Shown: positions 10,413 to 22,749 of the stretch, piece by piece
Layout: each line of letters opens with the position of its first letter
Numbering within the stretch: the first letter of the stretch is position 1
From: Casuarina equisetifolia
Lineage: Eukaryota > Streptophyta > Magnoliopsida > Fagales > Casuarinaceae
Length of the DNA stretch: 64,000 nt
Direction: 5' to 3'
NCBI GenBank assembly: GCA_028551475.1
Contig: CM052361.1
Coordinates: 15,813,274-15,877,273 of the forward strand
Notes under the pieces: generated by a model
Databases searched by the model: none
Seen by the model: only the letters and a program-made list of their open reading frames with translations
What the model was told of the DNA's origin: nothing
Program-made: the position numbers and the translations under genes

Positions 10413-13400
10413 TGCCGCCTTACTGACCCAACTACCCCAACCATCCTCCCCCTCATCCTTTGCTAGTCAAAACACGGATCGCCCGTTGTGGATCTCCCAG
10501 ATCTACCAACAGACCAACAACCGCCAAGCGAGAGGGGTACAATCCCCATTTTACCCCTTTTCCCCAACAATAAAACACCTATCCACCAAACCATGCATGC
10601 TATGCTATCCCTCAACTTGAAGCCCACTACATTGTTCCACAATCATAAGCCTAATGCAGACCCACCAAAGCCCATCACACTATGCTACCCCATCCTATAA
10701 TTTTAGATTCTTCATGGTTCCCGGATGCAAACACCAACAACTGCATAAGAAATAGCGTCTCGAATCTCACCAATGCAGCCCTTTGCCCACAAAAGTAACA
10801 TAGTGACTTCCTCAAATTCAAAGCTCTACAATGTCTTTGTTATGTCTTCAACTACGAAAAACTTGTTATTCGTTTCTTGATTTGCTTAGGATAATAATGA
10901 TGTTTTTAAATTCTAATACCTATTTTACTTTGAAGAGTAGCTACACGGGAAAAATCCTTCTATGTGACATCATTGATCATCGCATATACCGCCTTTTGCC
11001 ATTAAGCCTTCCGCTACCTTCAAGTGCTCTCCTCATCCTCTCATTATCAGTCTCGCGTCAGCGCCTTGGTCATGCTGCTTTTGCAACAATATTAAAACTC
11101 TTGAATACCACTTCTACCCCATTCTTAGGGTCCATCCCTATCTCATGTAAGTCATGTCAACTTACCAAAAGTTATCACCTTCCCCACCCCTTTACTCACA
11201 ATAAATCTCAAGTCCCATTGGAACTAGTACTTTTTGATATCTTGGTACCCACTCTTATTGCATCACATCGTGGCCATAATGTTATGTTTCTTTAATTGAT
11301 TTTACTTGGATCTATCCCTCTCACGACAGATTTTTCAAAACATTTCAAACATTTCAGACTTTGGTTGAAAATCAATTTTCTTGCGTGATTAAATCAATAC
11401 AATGTGATAGAGCTACCAAATTCCTTTCCCATGGATTCCAAGAACATGTCAATCAACATGGCATAGAGCACTGCATCTCTAGCTCATATTCCTTTTACCA
11501 AATGGCTCCCTATAAAGAAAGCACCAACACTTTGTTGAGAGTGGGCTTTCAATACTTCATGAACGTGTTCCATGACATTTTTGAGATTTGGCATTTGAGA
11601 CCATTGTCTACTTAGTCATTTAGCTGCCGTTTCCCATGGTAGATAATATTTCACCCTAGCAAACCACCACCCATCTCCCCCTAAGAATTTTTGGCTATGT
11701 TGTTTATCCATAACTCCATCCTTATGTCGCTCACAAAGAAGAGCCTTGTTCCTTCCCATGCACCTTACTTGGATACCATGTAGGTTACAAAGGCTGCTAT
11801 TGTTATTCACAGCAAAAAATGCACGTTGTTGCTAATGCTCAATTTGACGGAAGTATTTTCCCTTACCTACAACCCACTTTACCAACCCCACAATCCACCA
11901 TAAACCCAACCTCATAGACCCACCACCACCTCAACTTCTTGCACCCCCCTTCCGACCCCTCCCCCATCCATTAACACCCAAAACACCTCCCCCCAAAATA
12001 ACACTCCACCTCAACCACTAAAGTCCGCCCAGCCCTCCCCTCCACCCACTACTAACCCAATTCTCACTTGCCTCAAAAGGGTTACTACTTCTCACATTGA
12101 GCTAACCTACTTCTCACAGGCATCTAAAAATCCACAATGATGTGCTGTAGTGGCAAAATAATACATCATCTTGATTACGAATCAAACATGGGAGCTCATT
12201 TTTCCACCAACTAGATTTGTGCACATTAGTTGTAAATGAATCTTCAAGGTCAAGGTTCATCCCAATGGTTCTCTTGAAAGAAACAAGACTTGTCTCATCA
12301 CCAAAGAATTTCATCAGCGACCTAGCATTGACTTTCTAAATGCCTTCAACCTAATTCCCAAACTAGTTGTTGTCTGCACTGCTAACATATTAAGTTGGAA
12401 GGCTTCTTTGTCAACTAGACATTTAGCATTCTTTTCTTCAAGGAACACTCAGCAAAGAAATCTATATGGAACAATCACTAGGTTTCACTAACGTAAATCG
12501 TCTAAATTTCATCTACCACCTTCATAAATCGCTATAGCATCTCAAATAGGCCCGTTGTGAATGTTATCATCACTTCAGTATCTTTCTTCTCAGCCTAGGC
12601 TTCATTGTATCTGAAATCGGTTCCTCCCTCTTCATTCAGCATAAGGAGCACCACAACGTCTTCTCACCATCCTATGTCGATGATGCAATCCTAACAGGTT
12701 TTGCCATTACTGGTTTCTCAGCTCTCATGAGGACACTTAATGAGAGTTCACAATTAAAGACGTTGATCACCTCTACAAATTTCTGGGCATGGAAGTATAG
12801 CCGACCTCTTAGGTTTTCTCATACATCAAGCCAAGTTCGCATCTAAGGTCATTTCCCAAACAAAAATGGGAGTTGGCCATGTGATGATCACTCCTTATGC
12901 ACCAAACTCCACCTCACCATTACATGATGCTAACCCACTACTTAATCCCACCCCATAGCACTCTTTAGTATCTTGCACTCATGTAGTTAGACATTATCTA
13001 TGTAGTTAACTTTACTTGCCAATTCATGCATCCCTTTATATCAACACATTAGCAAGCCATCAAGCACATCCTTCACTTCTTTACTAAGACAACTAGATAT
13101 GGCATACTACTCACCTAAGACCTTCCCTAAAACTTCATGCATATTTTGATGTAGGGTGGGCTAGAGATAAGGAAATCAATGCTCCACTTTGGTGTTCTCA
13201 AAAGCAATGGATAATTGCTTGATCCAACATAAAGATAGAACTCAAAAGTCTTGTAGATGCTACTTTGGAACTTCTATGGTTAAAGCTTTTCTAAATAAAC
13301 TTCGAGCTCCCTAACCATGTCCTCCTACTTTGTGTTTGATGATCTTTGTGCCGTTTACCTCACAACTAACCTAGTCTTCTATACTTGTACAAAGTATATA

Positions 13401-13560
13401 AAAATTGATATTCACTTCATTTTACAAGCACGTAGCTAGAGGTCAACTACATATACATTTCTTAGCCTCAACTGATCAGCCTACCAACATATTCACTGAA
13501 GATCTCTCCTCCATGTCAACCAAAATAGAGGAATCGGGGGAGGGCCCGAGTCCCCCTTCA
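10413..13560 (+). pseudogene. Degraded Ty1/copia gag-pol polyprotein
   Basis: A whole copia pol order can be followed across many stops and frameshifts. A protease-like 'SWFPDA' site is near 10720. The gag-pre-integrase zinc region follows ('QRLGHAAF' and 'CKSCQLTKS', about 11060-11170). Integrase reads 'IKSIQCDRATKFLSHGFQEH' (about 11390-11450), with the usual catalytic DGG-type motif altered. RT reads 'YVDDAILT' (about 12670-12695), retaining the YVDD catalytic signature. RNase H reads 'CTKYIKIDIHFI' (about 13385-13425) and ends near 13560. Such elements encode capsid, protease, integrase, RT and RNase H in this order. No LTRs were recognised, so this is an old coding relic. Borders are approximate. 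Confidence 0.75.
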
Positions 13561-15119
13561 CCTAACTTATATATAAATAAATAAATAAAGGTGTAGATAC
13601 TCAATTTTGTGTTATAACTAAGGCCAACTGTTCATTTTTAAATCATCAAGTAGAAACAGAAAAAGTTGTTCACATTCCTTCCACCGTTGTTCTTGATCTT
13701 TCTGTGAAGCCGTTATGTTTGTTTCTTTGACTTTTTAGTTGAAGAAAGTCATTATTAATTTATGGGTGATATTTGGATAATGGCAAAAGCATGTTAAATT
13801 TTTAATGATATAAAAGGTGCTTATGATTGAAATATGAGTGCATTCTTTTAGATAGATCTTGGATGATTTTTTTGATGTTCTAACCAGTGGAATATTTTTG
13901 TTAAATATACGGGAAAATTATGCAACTTTTAGGTCATTATATATACCATATTTCATTAAAAGTCCGATATTCTTAATCCAATTCGGCCCATTTTCTTTAT
14001 AGGAGTCACTATGGAAAGTTATTTTTTATTTGTAATGGCAAGACAAAAGTTTTTTTCTACATTGCTTTTACTTGAAACAACAAGACAACTTTCTATAACA
14101 CAAGCTGGACTTTGGTTTTGCAGCTCAATTAAACCAAACTACGTCGTTTTGAAAAGTGAATGGATATATCGGATATGCACCCTGCATATTCTCACACATG
14201 GTTAGTGTTTTTCCAAAAAGGAGAATACAAAAGTATTGGAAGAAGAAGTCAAAAGAAAATAATACATATTCTATGTAAAAAAAAAAATGCATTAGTATTT
14301 GATGATCTCACATGTTACATCTAAGGACAGTGAAAGAACACATTCAACCTAAAGAAAACGGCTTCTTTTGAATTATGATATCTCAAAAATCTGTAAGCTA
14401 TTATACTTTTTTCATTAGCCTCCATATGACAAAATGTCTTTCAGTTTGATATAGTTACTTCTCGCCTTGAGGTTTACATTCATACTTTACTAATATTCTT
14501 GTGAGATTTTCATTCATATCTTGAAGATTAATCAAGCAGAAAAATCTTATATTACTTTTCTAATATTGGGCTATGCTTTATATACTCACTCAATATCATC
14601 ATGATGGAGAGTATTTTTCACTAAGATACGTTTTATGTTGAATGTGTTTTTTTTTTTTAAACAACATTTCATTTTATTAGCCTTTCACTCTCATTTGAAA
14701 TGTTGTTTTACGAAATGTGTTTTCTGATGCTTTTGAAGTACATATAAGATACAGTTTTATCGAAGTGTGTGATGTGTGTCCTAATGAGAATCACAAGGGG
14801 GAAGCCGTGATTTGTGCGTTGGATGGCATATTTCAACTCAGGCTCTCTAAGGTAGCCGTCCATACAATATCGTTTTGCAAATGGGATAACAAATCCCATC
14901 AAAGAGGTCCTACTCACGAATTGCAGAAAACGTATTCCCGACACCTGAGCTGTGTTCGACTGCAATTTCAGCATGGTTACTGCCTGATCAATAGCACAAA
15001 ATGCAACTGGAAGAAGCATCGAATGGATTCAACCAATTTAAAATGGTTAGATCTTCATCATTAATATAGTGATTTTTTCGATTTAAATACGTAAAGCCTA
15101 TTCCTTGTGTATTTGGTTC
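13561..15119. other. Intergenic; overlapping unrecognised ORFs at 14708-15064
   Basis: Mostly AT-rich DNA with no gene. At 14708-15064 a more GC-balanced patch has open frames on both strands (103 codons minus, 115 codons plus). The minus frame has a smooth hydrophobic/polar mix but no family I recognise, and the plus frame is probably its shadow. No splice context or start context favours either one. Confidence 0.35.
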
Positions 15120-15186
15120 ATATATTGAAAAGATCATTTCATATCCCTTACAGAACGCTTACATTGAAATGATCTTTTCAATATAT
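15120..15186. repeat. Perfect 22-bp inverted repeat (hairpin)
   Basis: The 22 bases at 15120-15141 are the exact reverse complement of 15165-15186, leaving a 23-base loop. A transcript from either strand would fold into a stable, fully paired stem. It could be a small MITE remnant, a small-RNA-producing hairpin or chance; no target-site duplication was identified. Confidence 0.85.
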
Positions 15187-15443
15187 ATTTGATTGTAAGG
15201 TGTATAAGACCTCAAATCTTAAAGGGGAAAATTTTAGGTTCTGTTAAAAGAACTGAAAGAAGTAAACTGATAAACCGTGCACTGTTATTGACTTACGACA
15301 CTTGAAATAGTAAGGAAATGTTCAAGCTATTACTTATAGGCAAAACAAACCACACGAAGGAACAAAAAGCCTCTCACAAAACGATGACGCTTAAAGCAAA
15401 GCTTATCAAAAATAGTTGCATGAAGACATGTAGCTAGGGAAAG

Positions 15444-17440
15444 TCAGGGGACTTGTTGATCAACAGCTGAGATTGTGATTGAAGAGAAAGACGACATGGA
15501 AGCTTCATTAGACACCTTGGGAGATTGATGAGACACCTCGGGAGCTTGAGGCGCTTTGGGACCTTCCTGAGGCACTTTGGGAACTTCATCACGGGATGGG
15601 TTGATAGCTAGAGACAATTTAGTTTGAGGGGATGCCTTCTTATGAATCTTCAAAAGCATCATTTCTCTCGTGGAGCACTTTGATTCTCCCTGGTATCATT
15701 TGTGACAGTCTTGATTGTTAGCAGTCGGCCCTAAACTATGCATAACAAAGACTAGTTTGACATGCAATAGCTGAATGTAGTATAGGGAAGAGGCATGGTG
15801 AAGATGTGTGCCAGCTGTTGAGAGGATTGAATATGCTTGACAACCAAGGGTCCAAGAAAAAAATTTTCCAAAACAAAATGATAATCAAGCTCAATATGTT
15901 TTGGTTTACTAGTGAGATGAAGTGTGAAGAGAAACCACAGAAAATATATGTTGATTTGAGGAACCACAAGGTCACGTAAGATGATTAATAAGAAAAACTA
16001 CTGCTAGTGAGCAATATCCACGTGGATTCAATAGTACTAGAGGTGAAAGACCAGTGCTCAATTGTAGTAGAAAAGCGACAAACAGTTGGTTGATGTTTTG
16101 TAGACCAAGAGATATAGTTTGATTAGGGAAAGAAACACAAATAGATTATTGAGTGAGAAGTGATAATACATCTATCTAATGATCATCACTAAAGTCATAT
16201 AAATTGAGTATGTTAATTCACTAGAGTTGAGGCCCAAATCATTTGTTCCATGAACATATCTAAGAAGAAACTTGAGATTATGATCATCTAGAAGAGTAGG
16301 CTTCTACATAGCTTGACACAAGCAATTGATAGGAAAGGAAATCTCTGGACTAATAAGTGCGAGATATTGCAATCCAACTACCAAACCTTGAAAGGTGGAG
16401 AGTTGGTTGAAAAATAGTGTCACCATTGGAAATGGAAGGTGTCTTGGTAGCAAGAGGAGTAGCAATTGGCTTACTTGAGTCCATTTGTGTGAGCAAATCA
16501 ATAACATAGTGTCTTTAAGACAAAAAGGAATCCATTTGACGTATAATGAGCTTCAACCCCATGAAAGAAATGTAGGCATCTAAGAGTCTTGAGAGGAAAC
16601 TCAAAGAGATCAATATGCTATTGAGAGCTTCTAGTAATAATAAGCTCACATTATTTTCAGCTCACATGATGTTCAAAGTAGAGAAATGTGAACATCATGT
16701 GAGCTAAAAATAAACAAAGATAGATCATGATTGCAACAAGTGAATCCATATTCAAACAAAAAGGAATTAAACTTGTCATACCAAGAAAGAAAAGCCTACT
16801 TGAGGTCATAAAAACATTTCAAAGGTAGCAAACATAGTCAAGGTGAGAAGAGTCTCAATATCCCAATGGTTGTTCCACAAAGACTAGTTTTTGAAGGGGA
16901 CCATGAAGAAAGACATTGTTAATGTTATACTAGAGAAGTGGCAATTTGCGAACTGAGTAGCTAAGAAAATGACTAGTCTTGTAGGTGGAGAATTGGACTA
17001 CACGGAGTTAAGAACTGTCTTCTAGGTGGAGAATTGTATCCGAGAAGTCATTGATGTTTGAGGGGATGAATTTGGGTGACTGGGATTGTTTTCTTGGAGA
17101 AAGGGAATGTCTCTTGAGGCTTGAATTCTTGAATCTACTCCAAGCAAAACTAAGCTATCTCTTGGAAATGCACTTCGGTAGGCCAAACCTGATTCTTGAG
17201 GAGATGAGAAATTTCTTGAAGCCTCAAACCTTGAACCATGATTTTTAGAAACAGAAGAGTTTCTTGGAAGAATCCTTCAACATACATTTTGAAGAACCGA
17301 ATCATCATTGGGAGCTTTATTAGACACCTTTGGGAGATTGATGAGACGATTTCGGAGCTTAATGAGGCACCTTGGGAATTTCATTAAGGGACGGGTCGAT
17401 AGGTAGAAATGATTTAGTTTGAAGGGTTTACCTTCTTAGA
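15444..17440 (-). pseudogene. Degraded Ty1/copia RT-RNase H relic with duplicated linker
   Basis: On the minus strand, reading from high to low coordinates: a Pro/Ser-rich linker (about 17300-17440), of the kind that separates copia integrase from RT; RT pieces around 16900-17000 and 16300-16520, the latter including a 'GLVVGLQYL' segment equivalent to the conserved 'VGSLQYLT'; and RNase H at about 15740-15975 with 'KHIELDYHFV' and 'QQLAHIFTMPL' (normally QLADIFTKPL). A second copy of the Pro/Ser linker follows at 15444-15662 ('KVPQEGPKAPQAPEVSHQSP'). Frames change repeatedly and stops are frequent, so nothing functional remains. The linker repeat suggests two elements in tandem or a local duplication. 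Confidence 0.7.
16651..16713. repeat. 25-bp inverted repeat (one mismatch)
   Basis: Positions 16651-16675 pair with 16689-16713 with a single mismatch (17 perfect pairs next to the 13-base loop). It sits inside the decayed minus-strand copia RT, where no such structure is expected from coding sequence, so it is a later local inverted duplication or a small insertion. Confidence 0.8.
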
Positions 17441-17828
17441 GACAAGTCGCCACATTGGAGGTTGGACGCCGTGAGATGGTAGAAATCGTCGAGGGAAGCC
17501 GTGTCAGCAACGACAATATACCAATTTTCACCCCTGGGAGATGGAGCTTGAGTTTTAATGGCATATGGGTAGTTTCAGTGAAGAGTTGAGGGCAGGATGC
17601 TACTAGGAGGTAAATGGTATTTTTGGTATTTTCCAGGTTAGGGTAAACTGCGGTGGGTTTGCTAGGAAAAAGGAAACCTTTAAGGTAATACCGATTTCCC
17701 ATAATATTGCCTATTGCATTGTTGATAAAACAATATTAACTTACTTGGGCTCACAAAAGTGAACTTTTGTAAAAGGAAAACTAGAGATGTAAATTGAATT
17801 TGTATAAATTTATATATTATCCATGTCA
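17441..17828. other. Intergenic; unrecognised 88-codon frame
   Basis: A minus-strand open frame (17436-17702) shows no family resemblance. It begins beside the copia linker and may be decayed element DNA. Confidence 0.3.
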
Positions 17829-17833
17829 CAAAG

Positions 17834-20345
17834 TGTTCAGTGAAATCTAAATGCAAGTGAACATGTCGAACAAGTAATATAATGATAAGAAAGATATCGT
17901 CCTACAGAGATTGGTGATTACTAGACTAATTAATTACTAATGGTGAACAACTCCTAGAATTTATCTAGCAAATCAAATTGATAGATGATAGATTAACTAA
18001 CTAAATCTAAGAAAACTAAATACAAGAAATATGTTAAAGCATATGATTTCACCATAATTACTAGGTATTAATATTGATTATTTATGCTTGCAAGAGAGAT
18101 AATATCTATGTGATGGCGGAACTTCCTAATTTATTTACTATCCTATGTCTAGGTATAGCAAACCTATTTAGTTCAGTAATTCACTATATCTCTATATGTG
18201 AATTGAAACAAACCAAATGCATTAGGATCTGTGAATATTCCGAGTTTACACCGAAAGCCACACAAATAATATGATATATGTCTATCCATATTTAATTTAT
18301 GGCTACACATTACAAGAAGCAACTACATATCATCTCCTGTCGGTCTCAAACATGCAAATCATATCATTTAAGTGGTAACTAATCACTTAAAAGCATTAAA
18401 CACAATAATATGTAACTTCACATAAACAAAATATCTTGCAAAACATAATAATCATAAGATTCATATCATAATAATTAGGTTACATCGTAGCTCTAACAAA
18501 AATAAATTAAAACATAAAGAAATAATGAGGAAGAATAGTAATAAGAAATAAAGAAGGCATCTTGAATCCAAGAACAAGAAGTCTGTCACCCTTTTTGTCT
18601 TTTCTTCAAGAAAATTGTTCGGTGAAATCTAAATGCAAGTGAACATGTCGAACAAGTAATATAATGATAAGAAAGATATCATCCCACAGAGATTGGTGAT
18701 TACTAGACCAACTAATTACTAACGGTGAATAACTCCTAGAATTTATCTAGCAAACCAAATTGATGGATGATAGATTAACTAACTAAGTCTAAGAAAACTT
18801 AATAAAAGAAATATGTTAGAGCATATGACTTCACCATAATTACTAGGTACTAATATTGATTATTTATGCTTGCAAGAGAGATAATATCTATGTGATGGTG
18901 GAATTTCCTAATTTATTTACTATTCTATGTCTAGGTATAGCAAACCTACTTAGTTCATTAATTCACTATATCTCTATATGTGAATTGAAACAAACCAAAT
19001 GCATTAGGATCTATGAATATTCCCAGTTTACACCGAAAGCCACACAAACAATATGGTATATGTCTATCCATATTTAATCTATGGTTACATATTACAAGAA
19101 GCAACTGCATGCTATTTCCTGTCGGTCTTTAACATGCAAATCAAGTTATCTAAGTGGTAGCTAATCACCTAAAAGTATTAAACTCCGTAATATATAACTT
19201 CACATAAATAAAATATCTTGCAAAACATAATAATCATAAGATTCATACCATCATAATTAGGTTACATCGTAGCTCTAACAAAAATAAACTAAAACATAAA
19301 GAAATAATGAGGAAGAATGGTAATAAGAAATAAAGAAGGCATCTTGAATCCAAGAACAAGAAGTCTGTCACCCTTTTTGTCTTCTCTTTAAGAAAACCTT
19401 GAATTCTTGGCTTCTTTCTTGAGTTGTGCTCAATTTCCTCCTCCCCCTTCTTTTGCTTCTTCTCTTCTCTTCTCTTAAATAGGGTTTAGGTTTAGACCTC
19501 TCTCCTATCCTAGTAGAACTGGGTTTTAGAGACCTAAAATAATTGGGTTTTGAACTCCTAAATTAATTGAGACTTGAATTCCTAACATGACTGGGTTTTC
19601 TATTTAAATAGAAAATTCAATAATAATAGAAAATCTAATAACAATTATCCAAAGCCCAAGCCCATCTTGACTCTCTTGATCTTGATATTACAATTTTGCC
19701 ACACAATAAGCATCAGGTTCTCCATGTTCATCCCTTTTCTCCTTGCCTCCTTGTGCTACAAAAACAAGACAAATTTAAATAAATAAGAGGAGTTCAAATA
19801 TTTTCTCATAAGCATTGTATTATTTATTGCCTAAAAAATAGGTAAAATAACTCTATAAAAATAGAGTTATCAAAAACCTTGATCTTGGCCTCTTTCTTGA
19901 GTTGTGCTCAATTTCCTCCTCCCTCTCCTTTTGCCTCTTCTCTTCTCTTAAATAGGGTTTAGGTTTAGACCTATCTCCTATCTTAGTAGAATTGGGTTTT
20001 AGAGAACTAAAACAATTAGATTTTGAACTCTTAAATTAATTGGGACTTGAATTCCTAACATAACTGGATTTTCTATTTATTTAGAAAACTCAGCAATAAT
20101 AGAAAATCTAATAACAATCATCCAAACCCCAAGTCCATCTTGACTCTCTTGATCTTGATATTACGATTTTACCACACAATAAGCATTAGGTTCTCCATGT
20201 TCATTCATTCTCTCCTTGCTTCCTTATGCTACATAAACAAGATAAATTTAGGTAGATAAAGAGGAGTTCAAATGTTTTCTCACAAATAATAAAGTTATTT
20301 ATTGCCTAAAATAGGTAAAATAACTCTATAAAAATAGAGTTATCA
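17834..20345 (-). mobile_element. Solo LTR, 'TGATAAC' family, outer element of a nest
   Basis: On the minus strand the element starts TGATAACTC at 20345 and ends ...CTGAACA at 17834, i.e. TG...CA. It is bounded by a perfect 5-bp duplication CAAAG (17829-17833 and 20346-20350), the mark of integrase-mediated insertion. It is split by a second copy of the same LTR at 18616-19872: the outer LTR consists of 19873-20345 plus 17834-18615, about 1.25 kb. No internal gag-pol remains, so this is a solo LTR produced by recombination between the two LTRs of a former full element. The clade is not established; length and termini would suit a Ty3/gypsy element. Confidence 0.85.
18616..19872 (-). mobile_element. 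Solo LTR, 'TGATAAC' family, nested inside the outer LTR
   Basis: A complete 1257-bp copy in the same orientation as its host LTR, with TG...CA ends (TGATAACTC at 19872, CGAACA at 18616). It is flanked by AAAAT (18611-18615) and AAAAC (19873-19877). The uninterrupted sequence in the inner copy's own body shows that AAAAC was the original target, so the left copy has suffered one C-to-T change. Blocks of the outer LTR (for example 18074-18274) recur in it (18856-19077) with few differences. It must be younger than the outer copy. Confidence 0.85.
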
Positions 20346-20350
20346 CAAAG

Positions 20351-21949
20351 CGTAAAATAAAAGGGGGGAAAAAACATAAAGATGTAAATTCAATTATATT
20401 AGGCTATGATGATGAATGAAATTATAAAAGACTACTCCTATATATACAAGTCTAAATATATATGTTGTTCAATGTATTTTATACTTTAGCTTTTATATTT
20501 TTAAGCAATATATATATGTATATATATACAAACCTAAGCTTAAATTACTTAATATGGTGATAACTTATATAAGAAATAACACAATATAACACATAACATG
20601 AATATCAAGGAAACCTAAGAAGGTAGTGAATCACCACCTAACCTAAGCAATGTGCTAAAAGAAGTCTAGAGTTACTAACACCAACAATTAAATGGGATAA
20701 AAAGGAAGAAATTTTTTAACATAATTCCCAATAATCAAGAAAGTGAAAAGTCTAGAAGTGATTCTAAGATGATTTTTCATCCGTTCTTTAGAGATTCAAC
20801 TAGATAACTCAAATATTATATTATGCTTTTGAAATCTCATGGAGAAATTCCTATCATGACATTAAAGTGCATCCAAGCTAATTAGGTGTTGATGACTACT
20901 ATTGTTTTGTTGAAGTATTGATTGCTTCAAGTGTTGAATTTGATTTTCAGATTTGAATATCTAGAGGATGAACTTCTTGAATGTAGTTGGAAAGGTACCC
21001 GCTATAAGTTCAGAATGAAAATGAAGAAAAGATTAGTCAAAAATACAAAAGATAGAAATTGATAATCAACATTTTGATAGATCACGATTTGATCAAAATC
21101 TTAATAATGGCATTTCTTGAGATAAAAGAGATTGTTACAGTTCAAGAGATTATTTGTATAATTTGAAAATAACTCTCATATAAAGAAAATGTATTATTGT
21201 GTTGCTATATAAAGCATTAAACTAGATAAAATCCATATGTATAAGTTAATGCTAGAGGGCTCTTCCAATCTACATATGAGTAACAAAATAAAATAAGCTT
21301 GAAAAATCAAAGAGTATGTTGGAAGAGCACAACATCAATGTAGTGGAACTCCATGGTCTTTCCTAAAATTTTACTTTTTATCAAATTTTCTTTGCCAAAT
21401 GATAACTTGAGAATATGATAATTGCATAGTAATTCCAAATCAGGTAAGATGTTCTCGTGCAATTTGCCATCCTACCCTCTCGTTCAATAATTGTCCACCA
21501 CAAGAAATTTGTTGCTATGAACATCATTATGTGCTTCTGTAGAATAAATGCCTCCTAGCATACAAAACACATATGTTATACATTGTATCAAGAGTTAGAA
21601 TACGTTGCAAAATGCAGGATTTTATTCCTAACTGTAAAGAAAGTTAAAGTTCATAAATTGTGGGTACGATTTAGATACTACCATGTCCTACAAACATACA
21701 CTCCCTAACTTGCTTTTCCTAAAGTGAAAAGTTCAGTCCAAAAAACCAACAAAGCAACTTTAAAAATCTAATGGGCCAAACTAGGTTTCCATTTTCTCAC
21801 TTTTGAAGGGCAACATGTTGTACCCAACGTCATTTTAGCGAACTAAGACGGGCATAGGTAAGGCTGTTAATGCCCAAAGAGCGTCCATCTACCATCCATT
21901 AGCCTCTAAAGTCACTTTGAACTAAACTTTATTCGAATGGAGTCCCCAG
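20351..21949. other. Intergenic AT-rich stretch
   Basis: No open frame worth reporting and no repeats shared with the rest of the window. It contains AT-rich microsatellite-like DNA near 20500-20530 (TATATATA runs). Confidence 0.5.
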
Positions 21950-22424
21950 TGTCATGGTCTTAGTAGATCCGTGCGGCACCTAGGTCTTAGCAGAGATTTG
22001 GGTTAGCTTTCTACGCTCTTGGTACACTACCTGAAAGCCACAACAGGACAACTTGGTTAGTCCCAGGACAACTTGGTTAGTCCCAAGACAACCTGTAGAG
22101 AAATTGGCAAAATAAAGGGTGCACACAAACACATGTCTGAATGTACATCTTTATTTAACCAGAGAATCATCCAAGTTACAAACAATAGGACAAAGACTCT
22201 TATACACCCAACAGGGTCACACTTTATACAAAGAGACTATTTACATCACGTCACAACAGAACTGTAAACAAAGCATAACGACGGTACAAGACATGGGCAC
22301 CACCCAAGTGGGTGACCTAACATAAGGAAACTAAACAAGTAGCTCCCTCCATAGCATAGGCGAGTGGCAGCAAGTCACGTCCTCTGTCAGCAAATCCCTT
22401 AGCCTGTACTGTCGGTCCAAAACA
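21950..22424 (-). repeat. Chromovirus 3' LTR
   Basis: 475 bp, TG...CA on the minus strand (starts TGTTTTGG at 22424, ends CATGACA at 21950). It aligns along its whole length with the 5' LTR at 26234-26711. It carries a private tandem duplication of a 20-base unit ('aggacaacttggttagtccc') near 22045-22084, where the other LTR has a single copy. Confidence 0.9.
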
Positions 22425-22438
22425 TTCTCCCCCACTCA
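22425..22438 (-). other. Polypurine tract of the chromovirus
   Basis: On the minus strand the bases just before the 3' LTR read AGTGGGGGAGAA, the purine-rich RNA segment that primes plus-strand DNA synthesis in LTR elements. Its position directly against the TG of the LTR confirms both the LTR border and the element's orientation. Confidence 0.8.
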
Positions 22439-22749
22439 AACCAGCAATGTCCTCAATGCTAGAACACACTAGGGGTTGGGCTCATTGAACACACTTTGTC
22501 AATTAAGGCCATAATGTTCAACCCGTACTTGTCCAACCGGCCTTTGTCTTCGTAGCATCCTGGTGTAGACTCCTCCCTCCGCTCTAGGCTTTTTTCAGTG
22601 TGCCATTTCATCTCACCTCCATGTAACACTTCAGTGAGTCGCCCTGGTCTGACGAAGGTCCCTTGTGGTGCGCGTTCACGTCGATGAAGCTTCTGCAATT
22701 GCCAAGTAGTCTTCAATGAGGTTCCTGAACTACCACAGCTCTTCTTCAA

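Noticed and set aside
18074-19077. Two near-identical 66- and 73-codon plus-strand frames
   Set aside because: They are the same non-coding segment in the outer and inner copies of an LTR lying on the minus strand; similarity reflects LTR homology, not a gene family.
22073-22325. Short plus frames repeated at 26380-26565
   Set aside because: They are antisense readings of the chromovirus LTRs.
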